A stretch of DNA of 64,000 nucleotides from Patiria pectinifera (GCA_029964075.1 CM057149.1:19172197-19236196), one strand, 5' to 3'. Shown: positions 32,501 through 38,762, counted from the stretch's first letter. The notes: generated by a model from the sequence alone, not told the origin. Translations and numbers: made by a program.

Positions 32501-34934
32501 TCAATAATTAAACTGTACCAGTACATGTACAATGTGGAGAAAAAATGCTGGTACATGTACGCATGTAAATTGGGAGTAATTATCATAATGATGGAATGTT
32601 CAGGGTACAATATACACAGTATGTACATGTACATGTATGCCGAGGCATTAATCTGAAGGTGTACAAAACGTGTGCATTGTAGTGTTGTGTTGGATCACGG
32701 ACTAGTTCCAAAGCAAACTCTCAAATTTTCTTCCAGTGCAATAAAAGATGCAGCTAGACTTTTGTGCAATTTGACTGGTCAGCTCTTTTATGTGTGGGAC
32801 TGAAAATGGACCGTTATTGCCTGCAGAAGTCGCGCATAAGCACCAGTTTCCCACGTTTTTTAGGGGCAGATTTTAGGAACTGGCCTAAACATTGTTCTGA
32901 CGGGTTTGTGGGTGATATTGTGTTGTGATAGCGCCCTCTAGCGGTGGCGGGTTATCGCGGCGGCAGTTTATTGCGTATCAAACAATAACAAAGTCTAGCC
33001 CCTAGACTACGTAATGATCCGTGGGTTGGATCCTGCAATACTTTTCCAAAATCTCTGGACCTGTAATGTAACACTATACATTTACACTGTTGTGCACGAC
33101 AGACAATGCTGTTGACGTGTCCGTACACAACACATGTTTTTAATTCTACCCCTGACCAGTAATTATGTGCGTGGGTTGCTATAACTGAATATCACAAAAG
33201 TCCAATGCCCAACATGTGTAGCATGCAGAATGGCGACAGATGGTGCATATAAAATGTTATGCATACACACGTCATCAAAGAAGGTCCTTGAAACCATTTG
33301 GATGACACCACTTGGATGACAGATGCCAATTTGTATGTATTTATAAACAAAAACAAGTGAAAACAATGTCAATACTAAAATACCACCTGCCCCATGACGT
33401 CACATACCATAATTTCCCACATGGCAATCAGTATTACTTCACAAAATTAACTAGCTAGAAATAAATAAAATACGTTTTGAAATTAGCCTTTCACAGTCTG
33501 AGCAATGTACATACAGAGCATTGCATTTATTATATATAAAAGAAATGCTCATCTTGTTCATTTTGACTTTCTATAGTTCATCATTACACTTTTTTTTCAG
33601 GAGTTATGCTACAGTATAAATACTAATAATATGTCATGTCTGTGTGAGGATATTTGTAGGGAATATGACCGGTAGTTTTAACAGATTCATGCCTCATTAT
33701 CATTTTTGCATTGACGGACCTTCATTGAGATGATTATGAAGAAAAAAGCAGCGTCAGTTGCAACATTCTTTCCTTTTTCCCCCTTCAAAACAAAACGTAC
33801 AAATCAAAAATACGTACTAATAGAAGAAAAAAAATTAACTTTTTTAAGAGTTTGGGGCATGATACTTTAAATGAGGATATTTATTTTTCTGTTGTCATGG
33901 ATGTGTTTTTGTCAGTAAATGCACAAAACTTGAAGAATGGGGAAAAAAGCCTCATGAGTCATGCCAGCAAAAATGTTGCAACCTGACGCCACTTCTGTGG
34001 TTGTGTACAGTCAAGAACATTTTCTAATTATTTCCTAACAAAATTGGAAATGTTTCTCAGTCCCAGATTCGTATCTGATCATCATTTTTGCAATAAATGA
34101 CCTCATTGAGTGGCGTCAGGTCGCAATTTTTTTTCCCCTCATTCATGCCTTTCCGACTTTTTTTGGCGGCATAAAAATGTTGCCCTAAAATAATGTACGT
34201 GTAAAACCTTGGAGGAATGAACAGACATCAAAGTGGGATGCATTAAAACTACACGCATTATGATCAGATTCAGAGAGTGGGAAGCACAAAGTTTAATTCA
34301 TCTTACTTTTGGCATTGAGTATCGCCTTGGGCAGTCGGGTGGACTCCTGGAAACTGTCCCCTTTACTGCTCAGATACGCCCCTTCCGAGTTACTCGAATA
34401 CTCAGTGAAACCATCGCTGTCGATGCTGTAACGCGAGTTCAACTGACACCGGTCGTAAATTTCGCACAGCAGGCCGTCCAAAATGGACGAGTCTCTGCGC
34501 AGCGGTCCGCCTTTTGTGGGGCTGTTTGGCGACTCGCTGTTGTCACTTTCCCGACTGTCAAGGGAGAGGGTGCTCACCCGTACCCTAGGGCTCACCCTGC
34601 CGGTGCAAACCGCGTCCAGCCCGTGGGGGACGGGCTCGGAATCACTACCGTCCAACCCCGCTGACTGTGCGTGGATACCGTGTCCATGATGGATGGATCT
34701 CAGTACGTTGTTCAACGCAGCGGTGGATGTCGGTTCAATATGGTCAACTGTTTTTGGAAACGGTTCCGACTCCAGCGGTAATTCCTCCCACTCTGAGGCA
34801 CTGGTTTGGCTGCCCGGGTCAGCTGGGAGAGTCGCTCTCACCTTGTCCGGAAAAGGGAGGAAGATTTCGTCCTCGAGTTCAGAGTATTCCTCCTGCGAAA
34901 TGTCGGCAGATGTTGCACTACTTCGAGCAGCCAT
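1603..34934 (-). CDS. TBC1D30: TBC1D30-like Rab GTPase-activating protein, complete gene (11 coding exons)
   Basis: Eleven exons join with GT-AG introns into one open frame of 1062 residues: 34934-34307, 14705-14541, 13390-13329, 12546-12355, 11514-11329, 9312-9153, 8647-8479, 7693-7588, 6768-6468, 4520-4290, 2591-1603. TBC proteins stimulate GTP hydrolysis by Rab GTPases; human TBC1D30 was reported as a Rab8 GAP that affects primary cilium formation. Seen here: a coiled coil (about 210-265), a TBC domain (about 286-520) with IVKDLHRT giving the IxxDxxR arginine finger at R353 and GYCQGFN giving the glutamine finger at Q389, then NNLRALSVDMAVFRELL, ADEFYSTMG and APFPFPHLNEIREKY, all typical of TBC1D30. 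A second short coiled coil (LERMNTDIYALKKQYWRIQR) and a long acidic tail follow. The start ATG has a strong context (A at -3, G at +4), and an in-frame TAA lies six codons upstream. Human TBC1D30 is roughly 920 residues; this one is longer in its N-terminus and tail. Splice sites are inferred from sequence only. Confidence 0.93.
3427..3552. repeat. (AAGTCCATCAC)n minisatellite
   Basis: About eleven copies of the 11-bp unit AAGTCCATCAC, with one short interruption (AAATTCTCTT). Degenerate relatives (AGTCAAATCAC and similar) fill 3150-3350. Confidence 0.92.
3634..4035. mobile_element. pogo/Tigger-like MITE with TA target duplication
   Basis: Termini CAGTGGAACGCTGCTATA and TTATAACGGCGTTCCGCTG are inverted repeats. 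TA flanks both sides (3632-3633 and 4036-4037). CAGTGGAAC...TATAAC termini are typical of pogo/Tigger-type Tc1-mariner elements. The 402-bp element has no transposase. Confidence 0.82.
4290..4520 (-). CDS. TBC1D30: TBC1D30 exon 10 (short coiled coil)
   Basis: Encodes GEKGEQSAVSPSDITRVSPG and then LERMNTDIYALKKQYWRIQR, ending near EEDR. The latter helix is conserved in TBC1D30. Acceptor ATTGCAG, donor GTACAT. One base is carried in and one out, consistent with both neighbours. The open frame continues into the intron for about 40 codons, but that extension is not conserved. Confidence 0.87.
4815..5974. repeat. Composite inverted repeat with GGCCGT-rich ends
   Basis: Ends AGGGCTTGAATT and AATTCAAGGCCTG are inverted. 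Both end regions contain repeated TGGCCGT(C/G)GTGCC motifs in opposite orientation. The interior includes a (GTAC)n run near 5150-5168. Probably an old non-autonomous DNA element in TBC1D30 intron 9. Confidence 0.5.
6264..6362 (+). mobile_element. tRNA-derived SINE fragment
   Basis: B-box GGTTCGAGTCC at 6330-6340, preceded by GGGCAAGAGGTCAAG and followed by CCACCCGAGTTTACAAGCC. A related fragment is at 13940-14045. Confidence 0.55.
6468..6768 (-). CDS. TBC1D30: TBC1D30 exon 9
   Basis: Encodes TIYSLAPFPFPHLNEIREKY and MFSITPFAPLDSL, which match TBC1D30, followed by a glycine/lysine-rich low-complexity stretch and an acidic DEEGDLDEDE segment. Acceptor CAACAG, donor GTATGG. The low-complexity insert has no counterpart that I recall in the human protein. 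Confidence 0.9.
6769..7587. other. TBC1D30 intron 8
   Basis: No gene seen. 7486-7553 contains GGACTTGTGATGGACTCG-type subrepeats and a CTACAACACTGCG end like the TIR element at 3407-4107. The remainder is unique-looking. Confidence 0.5.
7588..7693 (-). CDS. TBC1D30: TBC1D30 exon 8
   Basis: Encodes KLMEVESADEFYSTMGLLGN and then KMLKGEIIDGDELIQ. ADEFYSTMG is diagnostic for TBC1D30. Acceptor CTGCAG, donor GTAAGG. Joining exon 7 gives GAT (Asp) across the junction, so the exact acceptor is very likely but not proven. Confidence 0.9.
7694..8478. other. TBC1D30 intron 7
   Basis: No gene or clear repeat recognised. Open frames on both strands here have no conserved motif. Confidence 0.5.
8479..8647 (-). 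CDS. TBC1D30: TBC1D30 exon 7 (end of TBC domain)
   Basis: Encodes GSYEPPLTNVFTMQWFLTLF and on through LRVWDSIFLEGSEILLRVAMAIW to AKLA. WFLTLFA, WD and EGSEI are standard TBC C-terminal-half motifs. Acceptor TTCCAG, donor GTGAGT, and two bases of a codon are carried on. The long plus-strand frame over this exon is its antisense shadow. Confidence 0.92.
9153..9312 (-). CDS. TBC1D30: TBC1D30 exon 6 (TBC domain)
   Basis: Encodes VMIFLIDHVLPDSYFANNLR and then ALSVDMAVFRELL up to KTSND. The sequence ALSVDMAVFR is strongly conserved in TBC1D30. Acceptor CAACAG, donor GTTAGA (a weaker donor), and one base of a glycine codon is carried into exon 7. Confidence 0.92.
9313..11328. other. TBC1D30 intron 5
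   Basis: 9500-9810 contains repeated GCTTAC / GCAGAAAAT motifs in both orientations, a dispersed family also present at 57978-58130. 10,130-11,030 shows nothing recognisable. A tandem repeat follows at 11034-11129. Confidence 0.5.
11034..11129. repeat. 32-bp tandem repeat, three copies
   Basis: Three nearly identical copies of a 32-base unit beginning AACTACAAACACTGAAACAA and ending TCAAGCC; only one or two substitutions separate them. Confidence 0.92.
11329..11514 (-). CDS. TBC1D30: TBC1D30 exon 5 (catalytic fingers)
   Basis: Encodes DLHRTGCSGFCGQEAEDDR through LEVMERVEDDALK. It carries both catalytic elements of a TBC GAP: the arginine finger (R353 in DLHRT) and the glutamine finger (Q389 in GYCQGFN). 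Both are intact, so GAP activity is expected. Acceptor TTGCAG, donor GTAGGC, phase 0 on both sides. Confidence 0.94.
11515..12354. other. TBC1D30 intron 4
   Basis: No gene recognised. It includes AAAATGGCCGCTGCCGG (12145-12161) followed by a TATATATA run; this looks like a YY1-type motif but is probably fortuitous. Confidence 0.45.
12355..12546 (-). CDS. TBC1D30: TBC1D30 exon 4 (start of TBC domain)
   Basis: Encodes 64 residues from WYDALRAVGRLPKGLPQEFR to SNPDDDTLGVQIVK. This is the start of the TBC fold and ends with the I of the IxxDxxR motif; the D and the arginine lie on exon 5. Acceptor ATTCAG, donor GTGGGT, phase 0 on both sides. Confidence 0.92.
12547..13328. other. TBC1D30 intron 3
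   Basis: AT-rich intron with a G-run at 13239-13252. No gene or repeat family recognised. Confidence 0.5.
13329..13390 (-). CDS. TBC1D30: TBC1D30 exon 3 (pre-TBC segment)
   Basis: A 62-base exon encoding VDARLKFSIEPLPGKRAFRQ, which corresponds to the segment immediately before WYDAL in vertebrate TBC1D30. Acceptor TTTCAAG and donor GTACAC. It is too short to stand out as an ORF, but phase and homology support it. Confidence 0.88.
13940..14045 (+). mobile_element. tRNA-derived SINE fragment
   Basis: B-box GGTTCGAGTCC at 13979-13989 within AGGAGGTCATGGGTTCGAGT; downstream CAAGTAAGCTTGTAAATG and CCATGAACAGCACCGAGT resemble the fragment at 6264-6362. Confidence 0.55.
14541..14705 (-). CDS. TBC1D30: TBC1D30 exon 2 (coiled coil)
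   Basis: Encodes SIHELQEMVRDLQHTVAVLS and then a heptad-rich basic helix ending VSQKRR. It is predicted to form a coiled coil just before the TBC domain, as in long isoforms of vertebrate TBC1D30. Acceptor CCCCAAG and donor GTAAGG. The phase matches exon 1 (one base carried in) and exon 3 (one base carried out). Confidence 0.88.
15260..16142. repeat. Repeat with CRE-like palindromes, (GAA)n and a terminal hairpin
   Basis: Three or four related blocks of about 150-200 bases each contain an ACCAAG(T/C)TT phrase and end with one or more GATGACGTCA(C/T) sites (near 15373, 15617, 15630, 15773, 15899, 15921). A (GAA)n tract at 16062-16092 and a perfect hairpin CTTTTTCGCAAATTTGCGAAAAAG at 16113-16136 close the region. 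Class unknown. Confidence 0.6.
16870..16986. repeat. Short foldback (about 45-bp arms)
   Basis: Arms 16870-16914 and 16940-16986 are inverted copies, with GAATGGGAGGAATATTATCG against CGATTATATTCCTCCCATTT. The spacer holds CACGAGGCGAGGCCGAGTG. It ends about 100 bases from the DIRS insertion. Confidence 0.85.
17128..17272. repeat. Left inverted terminal repeat of the DIRS element
   Basis: Starts ACTTACCCAAATAGCTAC and ends CCTCTTTTTTCT. It is the exact reverse complement of 23754-23898 over 145 bases. Because the coding strand is minus, this is the 3' ITR of the element. Confidence 0.95.
17334..17430. repeat. Internal complementary region (circle-junction repeat) of the DIRS element
   Basis: The first part (17334-17387) is the reverse complement of the left end 17090-17141, down to the run of eight G/C. 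The second part (17388-17430) is the reverse complement of the right end 23870-23912. It therefore reads as the two element ends joined, as in the DIRS-1 model where this region templates completion of the termini. It sits beside the 3' ITR, as expected. Confidence 0.92.
17637..18668 (-). CDS. Tyrosine recombinase (DIRS integrase-like)
   Basis: Open frame of 343 residues. It has an N-terminal SAM-like core-binding part (STRQIYDSRLRHYSRWC, SVGTIRNYRSAIAAVHKGF) and a catalytic domain. Visible catalytic residues: R164 in TARRSSEIHAL, H293 and R296 in AHDVRAVAESW, W318 in ACWKSATTL and the nucleophile Y328 in SCYLRD. This is the usual R...HxxR...Y set. The enzyme joins the circular element into the genome by site-specific-type recombination through a 3'-phosphotyrosine link. 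The ORF is intact, unlike the upstream RT/RNase H. The start is uncertain: in DIRS elements this domain may be made as part of a longer frame. It is not a host gene. Confidence 0.9.
   Translation of the reverse strand: MLATVKCAYRAAGLSEDAATLAAKGRRLSTRQIYDSRLRHYSRWCTEQAVDPLCASLSHCSEFLLSLFRANLSVGTIRNYRSAIAAVHKGFADGSSISSNVAITNLLRGMFNERPKIRKLVPSWDPGQVLNMLAKAPYEPLGQAPLINVSIKLAFLLAAATARRSSEIHALTLDSGHIRWEPGGVRLIPKASFLTKNQTASFSPPDIFLPKIESTSSIPSDKLWCPVRALKWYLARTKSLRDKCMQLFITTIKPHGPASRDTIARWVVAAIKFANADWPSKRDASVQGLVRAHDVRAVAESWAFFRVPISEISQAACWKSATTLTSCYLRDVLQTGGNTGRRY
18748..19851 (-). pseudogene. RT C-terminal part, RNase H and post-RNase H region, frameshifted
   Basis: Protein homology continues past the RT ORF but jumps between all three minus frames. 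Pieces seen in order: PSQEITFLGAEIDLRRGIAV, FMASLVDLVPWCRLRMRPLQ, RWWLLEQNIRCGR, then HVIISTDASNEGW (first RNase H Asp), VLELQAVVNALHHFQ (Glu), VLIKTDNTTVVAYINKQGG (Asp), HIPGAENDIADSLSR (Asp), GHPHIDLFASAVNTQLPVF, and KVIGKLKRDRCMILLFAPFW with QPWFPRLVRLL. All four expected RNase H acidic residues can be found, but not in one frame. At least four indels are needed to read through. The region normally makes RNA-DNA hybrid-degrading activity for reverse transcription. Confidence 0.82.
19852..21711 (-). CDS. gag-like / reverse transcriptase ORF of the DIRS element (truncated by frameshift)
   Basis: Open frame of 619 residues. Residues 1 to about 380 are gag-like: acidic start, then a helical part with DEAARFGSQTSAFLLLLSEY and CLDEILRFSLDQFTRISLL. 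Reverse transcriptase follows: FFLTPKKAAGEWRPIINLKP, SLDLKDAYLHVPI (D534), ALPFGLSTSPRVFTRVV, and the catalytic YLDD at 598-601. The frame ends 18 residues after YLDD with LRDT and TAA, while homology (GLGFIINEKKS) continues in another frame from about 19860. The ORF is therefore cut short by an indel. RT makes element cDNA in the cytoplasm or in virus-like particles; this copy would make an incomplete enzyme. Start ATG chosen as the first in the frame after the GATCCGG array. Confidence 0.85.
   Translation of the reverse strand: MGAPRSQAGISLHPSMNLGTSIQDAPDIDVDDTHPPSTHSQDERSGDDEATDPGNFSPFETQLRLVQRDMVRVLQLPESSKPETTRRSFKRRTGVEEPRDPAFPTMPVDRLCADRIQRIADSKKWTAFNTRSAAYFQFPEKDRNDFFTGTSIPDRTKDKLTGDSGKAPTKSIFVDKTRAKMEDAMKKVDEAARFGSQTSAFLLLLSEYIVCACEEDSQIPADMLAAAFRCLDEILRFSLDQFTRISLLSAKSRRTNVMDALYIPHEGAKKKLEDLPLMGKDLFGGKFQEVLEVEAKRMETADKLSLKKPSATNKPKFSGKKATKGAPRFALPLRNRSSLFANRRPRHQLVQWFQLHAPTLPLHANSAAGDVAVGNPPPALGGGGDAPTEATPTLGPVGGRLRNFVGPWREITSDAWVLSIVSHGYQLEFTSTPPSEICVRETPVPANTDKRLALEQEISSLIEKRAVRLVPPMEQFTGFLSSFFLTPKKAAGEWRPIINLKPLNKFVRPKRFRMENLHVVLESLPTPAWGASLDLKDAYLHVPIFQEHSRFLRFRYQERTYEFTALPFGLSTSPRVFTRVVRAVASRLRRSSIRFVMYLDDGLVEEKSEGQAAQNLRDT
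21786..21930. repeat. GATCCGGC tandem array inside the DIRS element
   Basis: Degenerate tandem copies built on CCGGATCCGG / CGGCCGGATC (unit about 14-28 bases). It lies between the two upstream ORFs and stays open in more than one minus frame, encoding Pro/Asp/Gly-rich repeats. Confidence 0.75.
22046..22684 (-). CDS. Upstream ORF of the DIRS element (probable gag-like ORF1)
   Basis: Open frame of 212 residues starting MTGIRHTSYGMEHREDTG. It is basic and Ser/Pro-rich, with a cluster PSKKRKHKAAPSSS that looks like a nuclear localisation signal. No recognised domain. Its position upstream of the RT ORF and its composition fit the variable first ORF of DIRS elements, but this is inference; low-complexity sequence can stay open by chance. 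Confidence 0.5.
   Translation of the reverse strand: MTGIRHTSYGMEHREDTGIKLPCNHGPQATSRKGSAVKKAASKATGVPKGKTQKGTNSRSITPPVSGPSASPSNPASISRGFTGISSPRPPGLLAPATLGDDQSRSGKRIQSSPAPSARSSRSEYPASTRAEWAGLAVTDLPPPPIRATDSQSTSFFDQCSGIPRILSEFSSSESSHPSKKRKHKAAPSSSGFPRKSTIGKRKTKVYPQKSF
22780..23125. repeat. Leader subrepeats of the DIRS element
   Basis: Several spaced copies of AGGGAACGACC followed by TCGATATACCC occur in the GC-rich leader upstream of ORF1. Each begins a block that ends in a different hairpin-like segment. Function unknown; it may be a promoter or packaging region. Confidence 0.5.
23429..23773 (+). other. Antisense ORF in the DIRS 5' region (114 codons, unassigned)
   Basis: Plus-strand open frame, opposite to all other element genes, ending inside the right ITR. 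The product is lysine-rich, with a possible helical stretch RQRLKNLLRYVQEKRKQ and a basic end AKKKEEV. No family recognised. It may be chance. It is listed because AT-rich DNA of this length on the element's leader side is rarely open and the residue composition looks protein-like. Confidence 0.25.
23754..23898. repeat. Right inverted terminal repeat of the DIRS element
   Basis: Exact reverse complement of 17128-17272. It is the 5' ITR with respect to the element's coding strand and would be expected to hold the promoter. It also encodes the last few codons of a plus-strand ORF (23429-23773). Confidence 0.95.
23913..26743. other. TBC1D30 intron 1, right of the DIRS element
   Basis: No gene recognised. 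Contents: a G-rich tract at 24115-24200; a CpG-rich, GC-rich stretch at 25080-25390 of unknown meaning; and a TIR-bounded segment at about 25413-25757, whose ends GATCCTTGTCATTTGAT and ATCAAATGACAAGGATC are inverted. Long frames over the CpG-rich stretch show no known motif. Confidence 0.45.
26744..26917. mobile_element. pogo-like MITE with TA target duplication
   Basis: A 174-bp element bounded by CAGTCGACTCTCGTTATAAC and its inverted partner ending GAGAGTCGACTG; TA lies on each side (26742-26743 and 26918-26919). Internal TTGTTATA copies face both ways. No ORF. Confidence 0.85.
27191..27505. repeat. 31-bp minisatellite, about ten copies
   Basis: Unit starts GATGACCCCTGCACCCTGCC and ends TACCCGTGTTC. 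The copies vary by a few substitutions and decay at both ends. Confidence 0.93.
27958..28280. repeat. Dispersed repeat (copy 1 of a pair)
   Basis: Shares CACCAAAAG(T/C)TGCCAGAA, AAATGTTTTCAATGAGCA, CAGAAAACCCCTAAACT and ACAGCGCCCTC with 30386-30660 in the same order and orientation. It directly precedes a copy of the 540-bp foldback family. Confidence 0.7.
28302..28843 (+). mobile_element. 540-bp foldback family, copy 1
   Basis: Begins near GTGCACAAATGGTGCATTTTG and ends GCAAATGATGGACTGTAGCT. Body includes GCTGAATCATGTTTTGAATT and CACTGATCCGACGAATTATA. The left TIR is degraded in this copy. Confidence 0.75.
28844..29666. other. Intronic stretch with CAGTCA-rich repeats
   Basis: 29060-29340 contains many short ACAGTCA / AGTCAAAGAC phrases, a degenerate simple-sequence region. 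Nothing else recognised. Confidence 0.5.
29667..30196 (+). mobile_element. 540-bp foldback family, copy 2
   Basis: Complete copy with inverted ends TAAAGGTACAGTCCATCATTTG and CAAATGATGGACTGCAGCTTTA. The body is the same as copies at 28302, 37694, 44656 and 49395. No coding capacity. Confidence 0.85.
30386..30660. repeat. Dispersed repeat (copy 2 of a pair)
   Basis: Direct-orientation relative of 27958-28280, here following instead of preceding a 540-bp foldback copy. Confidence 0.7.
30661..34306. other. TBC1D30 intron 1, portion next to exon 1
   Basis: No gene recognised. 33990-34135 (AACATTTTC...CCTAACAAAATTGG...CAGTCCCAGATTCG) is an inverted relative of about 39990-40090. Short A/T- and G-runs are common. 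A CCCTCTAGCGGTGGCGG phrase at 32934 is a typical dispersed motif only. Confidence 0.45.
34307..34934 (-). CDS. TBC1D30: TBC1D30 exon 1 (N-terminal region)
   Basis: Encodes residues 1-209, beginning MAARSSATSADISQEEYSEL. It is acidic and serine-rich, with a more conserved stretch DSSILDGLLCEIYDRC near the end. The exon stops at a GTAAGA donor and leaves one base of a codon, which completes correctly with exon 2. It is GC- and CpG-richer than the flanking intron. The first in-frame ATG is used because a stop lies 18 bases upstream. Function of this region is unknown. Confidence 0.85.
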
Positions 34935-37249
34935 TCTGCCATGTTGGATTTATGAGCTTGTTGATACAAAACATACCGAATGAGGGCGCTCGTCAAAAAT
35001 CTAGAAAATCTCTGAGCTGAACTTTTATGCGCTTGTCAATTTCGACTGGTTTTAGTTTTCAGAACCATTCTCTTAGTTTGAGAAATTATTCCCCCAAGGT
35101 TTTTTTTTTCATCTAAAAAAGTAGTTTTGATTATTAAGTTGGCTTACCAGTCATAATCATTTTTGGTGCTACAATTTTTTTTTTTTGTGTTTGGGTTCCG
35201 TTTTTATTTTACTCGCCCCAAAATTTCAGCTATTAGGCCAAAAAAAAAAAAAAAGTCGGTCTCTGGTCAGCGCGCGCGTCGATTTTAATCATGCGCGTCA
35301 ATCTTTTTTTCCCCCAAAATGTTCCGCGGTAGCTCCAACAGCACCCTCTATTGCCGCACTTCCTCAATTTTTTTTTTACCAAAGAGCACCAAGGAATGGG
35401 AAATTGCAACAAAGGCAAATGATCGAAAGCACAATGCAAATTATGGAGGACACCAATGTACATGAGGACACCAAAAAAGCAAAATAGTACCCCACCTTGT
35501 CTGTACAATCCAAGCTTGAAGAAGAAAAAAAACCAAAAAAGCCAAAAAAAAAAAAAACAAAGAGCCGCGTCCCCGCGTCAATTCCGGAACTTTGGTCCGA
35601 CCAGAGACCGAATTTTTTTTTTTGGCCTTATATGTAGGCCTCTGCAAGTTCACAATCTGGCTGTAAGGGTGATTGCTTCTTTGGACACAAAAAGATTCAG
35701 CAAAAGAGTTGAGAAAATGAAAGAATCCATCCTCTATCTGGAAAATCCGCCACCTCAGACAAGTTTTTCCCAAAAGACTTTTTTTTTCAATCTCGTCTTT
35801 AAAAATGCAGCATACTAACTTCACAGAATTATCAAAGGCAACAACCATTCAAATGACGTCATTGTTTGAAAACTTTAGTTTTTTTATTTCAAAGTTGAGA
35901 ACAGAAACCTGCAAATTTACGCTTTAGCATGATTTGTAAGTTGCTGCAGACCCAAAAAAAATTGGGTCCCAATAATTACGGCAAGGGGTTCGGCTCTGTG
36001 GTGTGATCTGAAGCAATTTCTGACCACTTTAACCAATTTTTTTTTAGGAAAAGATGGTGGTGTACGCAGTGCCTGCCTTCACTGCGGCGCCACTAAAAAA
36101 AAATTTAAAAATGGGTGTTTGTTTTTAGGGGGCATGGCCCTCGTTGCCCCCGCCCTTGGCTACATATATTACAACTCTCTTTCAGAAAAAGACTTAGATT
36201 TACTGTTTTAAAAATTAACAATCAAATAATAGAATAATTTTACAGAATCTTATCACATTATATTGCCACATTTAATTTAAATATGACTTTTGCATAGTTC
36301 ATATTTTTCTTTTCAATTTATAATTGCACATATTTCAAATTAAGTACCTATTGTGTACGACATTCTCGTAAACAAACCTTTGATAATTATTATGAATAGA
36401 AACAGCAGACAGCTCAAGTGAACAGAACCATTCAACCGGTGATTTCTGGTAGGAAATTAAAAATATTGCAACATAATCACTTGGAATAACAAAACAATTT
36501 CCTGGCATGAAATTAAAAGTATCATCTGGCAACCTCTATAATTTCAGAATTTTTAAAACTTTTTTGGGGACAAGAGAGGCATATCTGTTGCCTTTCCTTC
36601 TCTCTAACCAAAAGTTTTTGGTTTTCCATTTCAAGAGCGGATAGAGGGTTGGTGAGTTGCAGATTCTAAACCTCACACAAAAACCTCAAGAAAAACAATA
36701 TAATCTTCATAGTTTATGGCAAAATGTGAAAAGGCATCATTTCAACAAAATCTTATATTGCCACTTGTTTTTGATTTTTTTTTTTTGGGGGGGTGTCAAA
36801 TTAACAGAATTATTTTAAATGAAAAATAAAATGAAGAATTTAACTGTCAACAATACATCACACTCTCATGAACACATCTCACTTTGAATATAAGACATGT
36901 AAAAAGCTAAATATGAGCCATAGAACTGTTATATCTTTGATTTCTTGTCAAAAAATAAAATTTCATGGCAACATCCTCATTTGAAAACTGGACTCCTACT
37001 CTTCAATTATACAAAATTGTGTATTTTTCATGAAATTTCAGGAATTTAAACCTGTGGTGCCAATCATTTTTGGCAAATTTCAAAAAACAACTATTTACAG
37101 TTTCTGGACAAGATGTGTTTATATTCATTTCCTTGTCTCTGTCACATAGACTTTTGTCTTTCAATGATTGGTAGTTTCAAAATTCCTAAAAACCCTCAAA
37201 GTACCCCAAAAACAAAAGAGAAATTTGTCCGACATCCCCCTTTTCCCAA

Positions 37250-37510
37250 TTTCAGGGATAATATAGGCAGTATGGGCTCCGTGCGCCAACAAAAGAGGGC
37301 GTCCCTTTGCACCGACATTCCATGAGCGGGACATTTATCTGGCTGACGTGTACCGTTCGTTGTGTGTGACGCACGTACACCAGGGGATTTGTACTATGTA
37401 CACGCAGTGGTACGTACGGCTGAGCGTCGCGGCAAAATTGCAGTCAGGCAAGATGGCGTCGGTCAGTCACCCCCAACTCTACCTTCTTTGCCGGTGAGGG
37501 GGTACTTGTG
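37250..37510 (+). promoter_or_regulatory. CpG-rich segment with YY1-like AAGATGGCG and GT donor
   Basis: GC- and CpG-rich island in AT-rich DNA. It contains CAAGATGGCGTCGG, a good start-codon context that also matches the YY1 motif, followed after 13 codons (MASVSHPQLYLLC) by CCG and a GTGAGG donor. It could be a first exon or promoter on the plus strand. No downstream partner exon was identified. Confidence 0.3.
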
Positions 37511-37693
37511 AACAGAGCGGATAAGGCTTTAAGGTTTGTGGAAAATCATATTAAAATTCAAAGATTGAATACTGTTATACAGCTCAATGCTTAATTCACA
37601 GGAAGTACTGATTGTTAAATACTGACGATCATATTTACTATAAACCTGCATACACACAAAGAAGCAATATCTCATCTAGGCAATGAAATAGGC

Positions 37694-38245
37694 TTAAAGC
37701 TATAGTCCATCATTTGCAGCCATCCGAAAAGTAACTGGCGTAATTATTGTTGAAAAACATACTTGGTTGAAAGATAGTAAGGGGACTAAACTCCCTGTGA
37801 AATTATTCTTTCCGGCAAGCTGTCATTTTGAAGTAATCAACAAAAGAAGGTCTTTCCAACGGTGTGTCTTAAGACGCACCGTAGGAAAATTTAAATTAGT
37901 AGTTCGTTTTGTTATTCGGCGAGGCGCGCAAGCACTGGCACGACGCATACATGCGCGCGGTTGCTATAATTCGTCGGATCAGTGCGCGACATCGCGTATA
38001 GCTGCAGTTGGCTCAGAGAGAACGCGTATCGGACACTGAATTCAGGCCCAATTCAAAACATGATTCAGCAACTTTTGACTTGAAATTGAGATCCTAGAAT
38101 GCTGTTTTTCTCGGAATATACAGCTGAAGCTGAGCTGAAACTTCATCAGATTAGTTGTTCAGTATCCTTCATTAGATTTTGAACACTTTTGTTGCTTCAA
38201 ACGAACAAAATGCACTAATTACAAATGATGGACTATACCTTTAAG
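37694..38245 (-). mobile_element. 540-bp foldback family, copy 3
   Basis: Inverted relative to copy 2. It starts TTAAAGCTATAGTCCATCAT and ends ATGATGGACTATACCTTTAA. Nearly full-length and well conserved, with inverted ends intact. Confidence 0.87.
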
Positions 38246-38762
38246 GTTGGCAAAATGTTTGCATTAATCTGCCGCAGGCTCAAACTTAAGACTCCAACCA
38301 ATTTAACATATTGTACTACAAAATGCCCAATGTGGGAGGAAGACTCAGAGTTTAAGTCGGTTCATACTTCACTGAAGCAAGTGCGGTTAAATTCATGTCA
38401 TCAACAATGGTGGACGCGCTTCGAACCTATTGTTGACGTTACAAATTTTGCTTCACTTTCACTTTTGCGTGAAGTATGAACCGGGCTTTAGAGACCATGG
38501 AACAGATATACACTCACGAGAATACTGATTTTTAGTCATCCTTCATCACGAACCCCCAAAACACAAAGCACATAATGTGTTCTCATACAAAATGCTTTTA
38601 AAATCAAATGATAAATAGCCTTGTACTTTATATTCAACCTACTGAAATCACTGAAAGTAAAAGTAAGTAATATCTGTCTTGAGCGTATCGAGCCATTCCT
38701 TATCACCAGTTTCCTTGGTATGAAACTGCTAAGTGAGTGTAAGATTATATTCCCTCTGAATG

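Noticed and set aside
34233-34664. Plus-strand ORF of 143 codons
   Set aside because: Antisense shadow of TBC1D30 exon 1.
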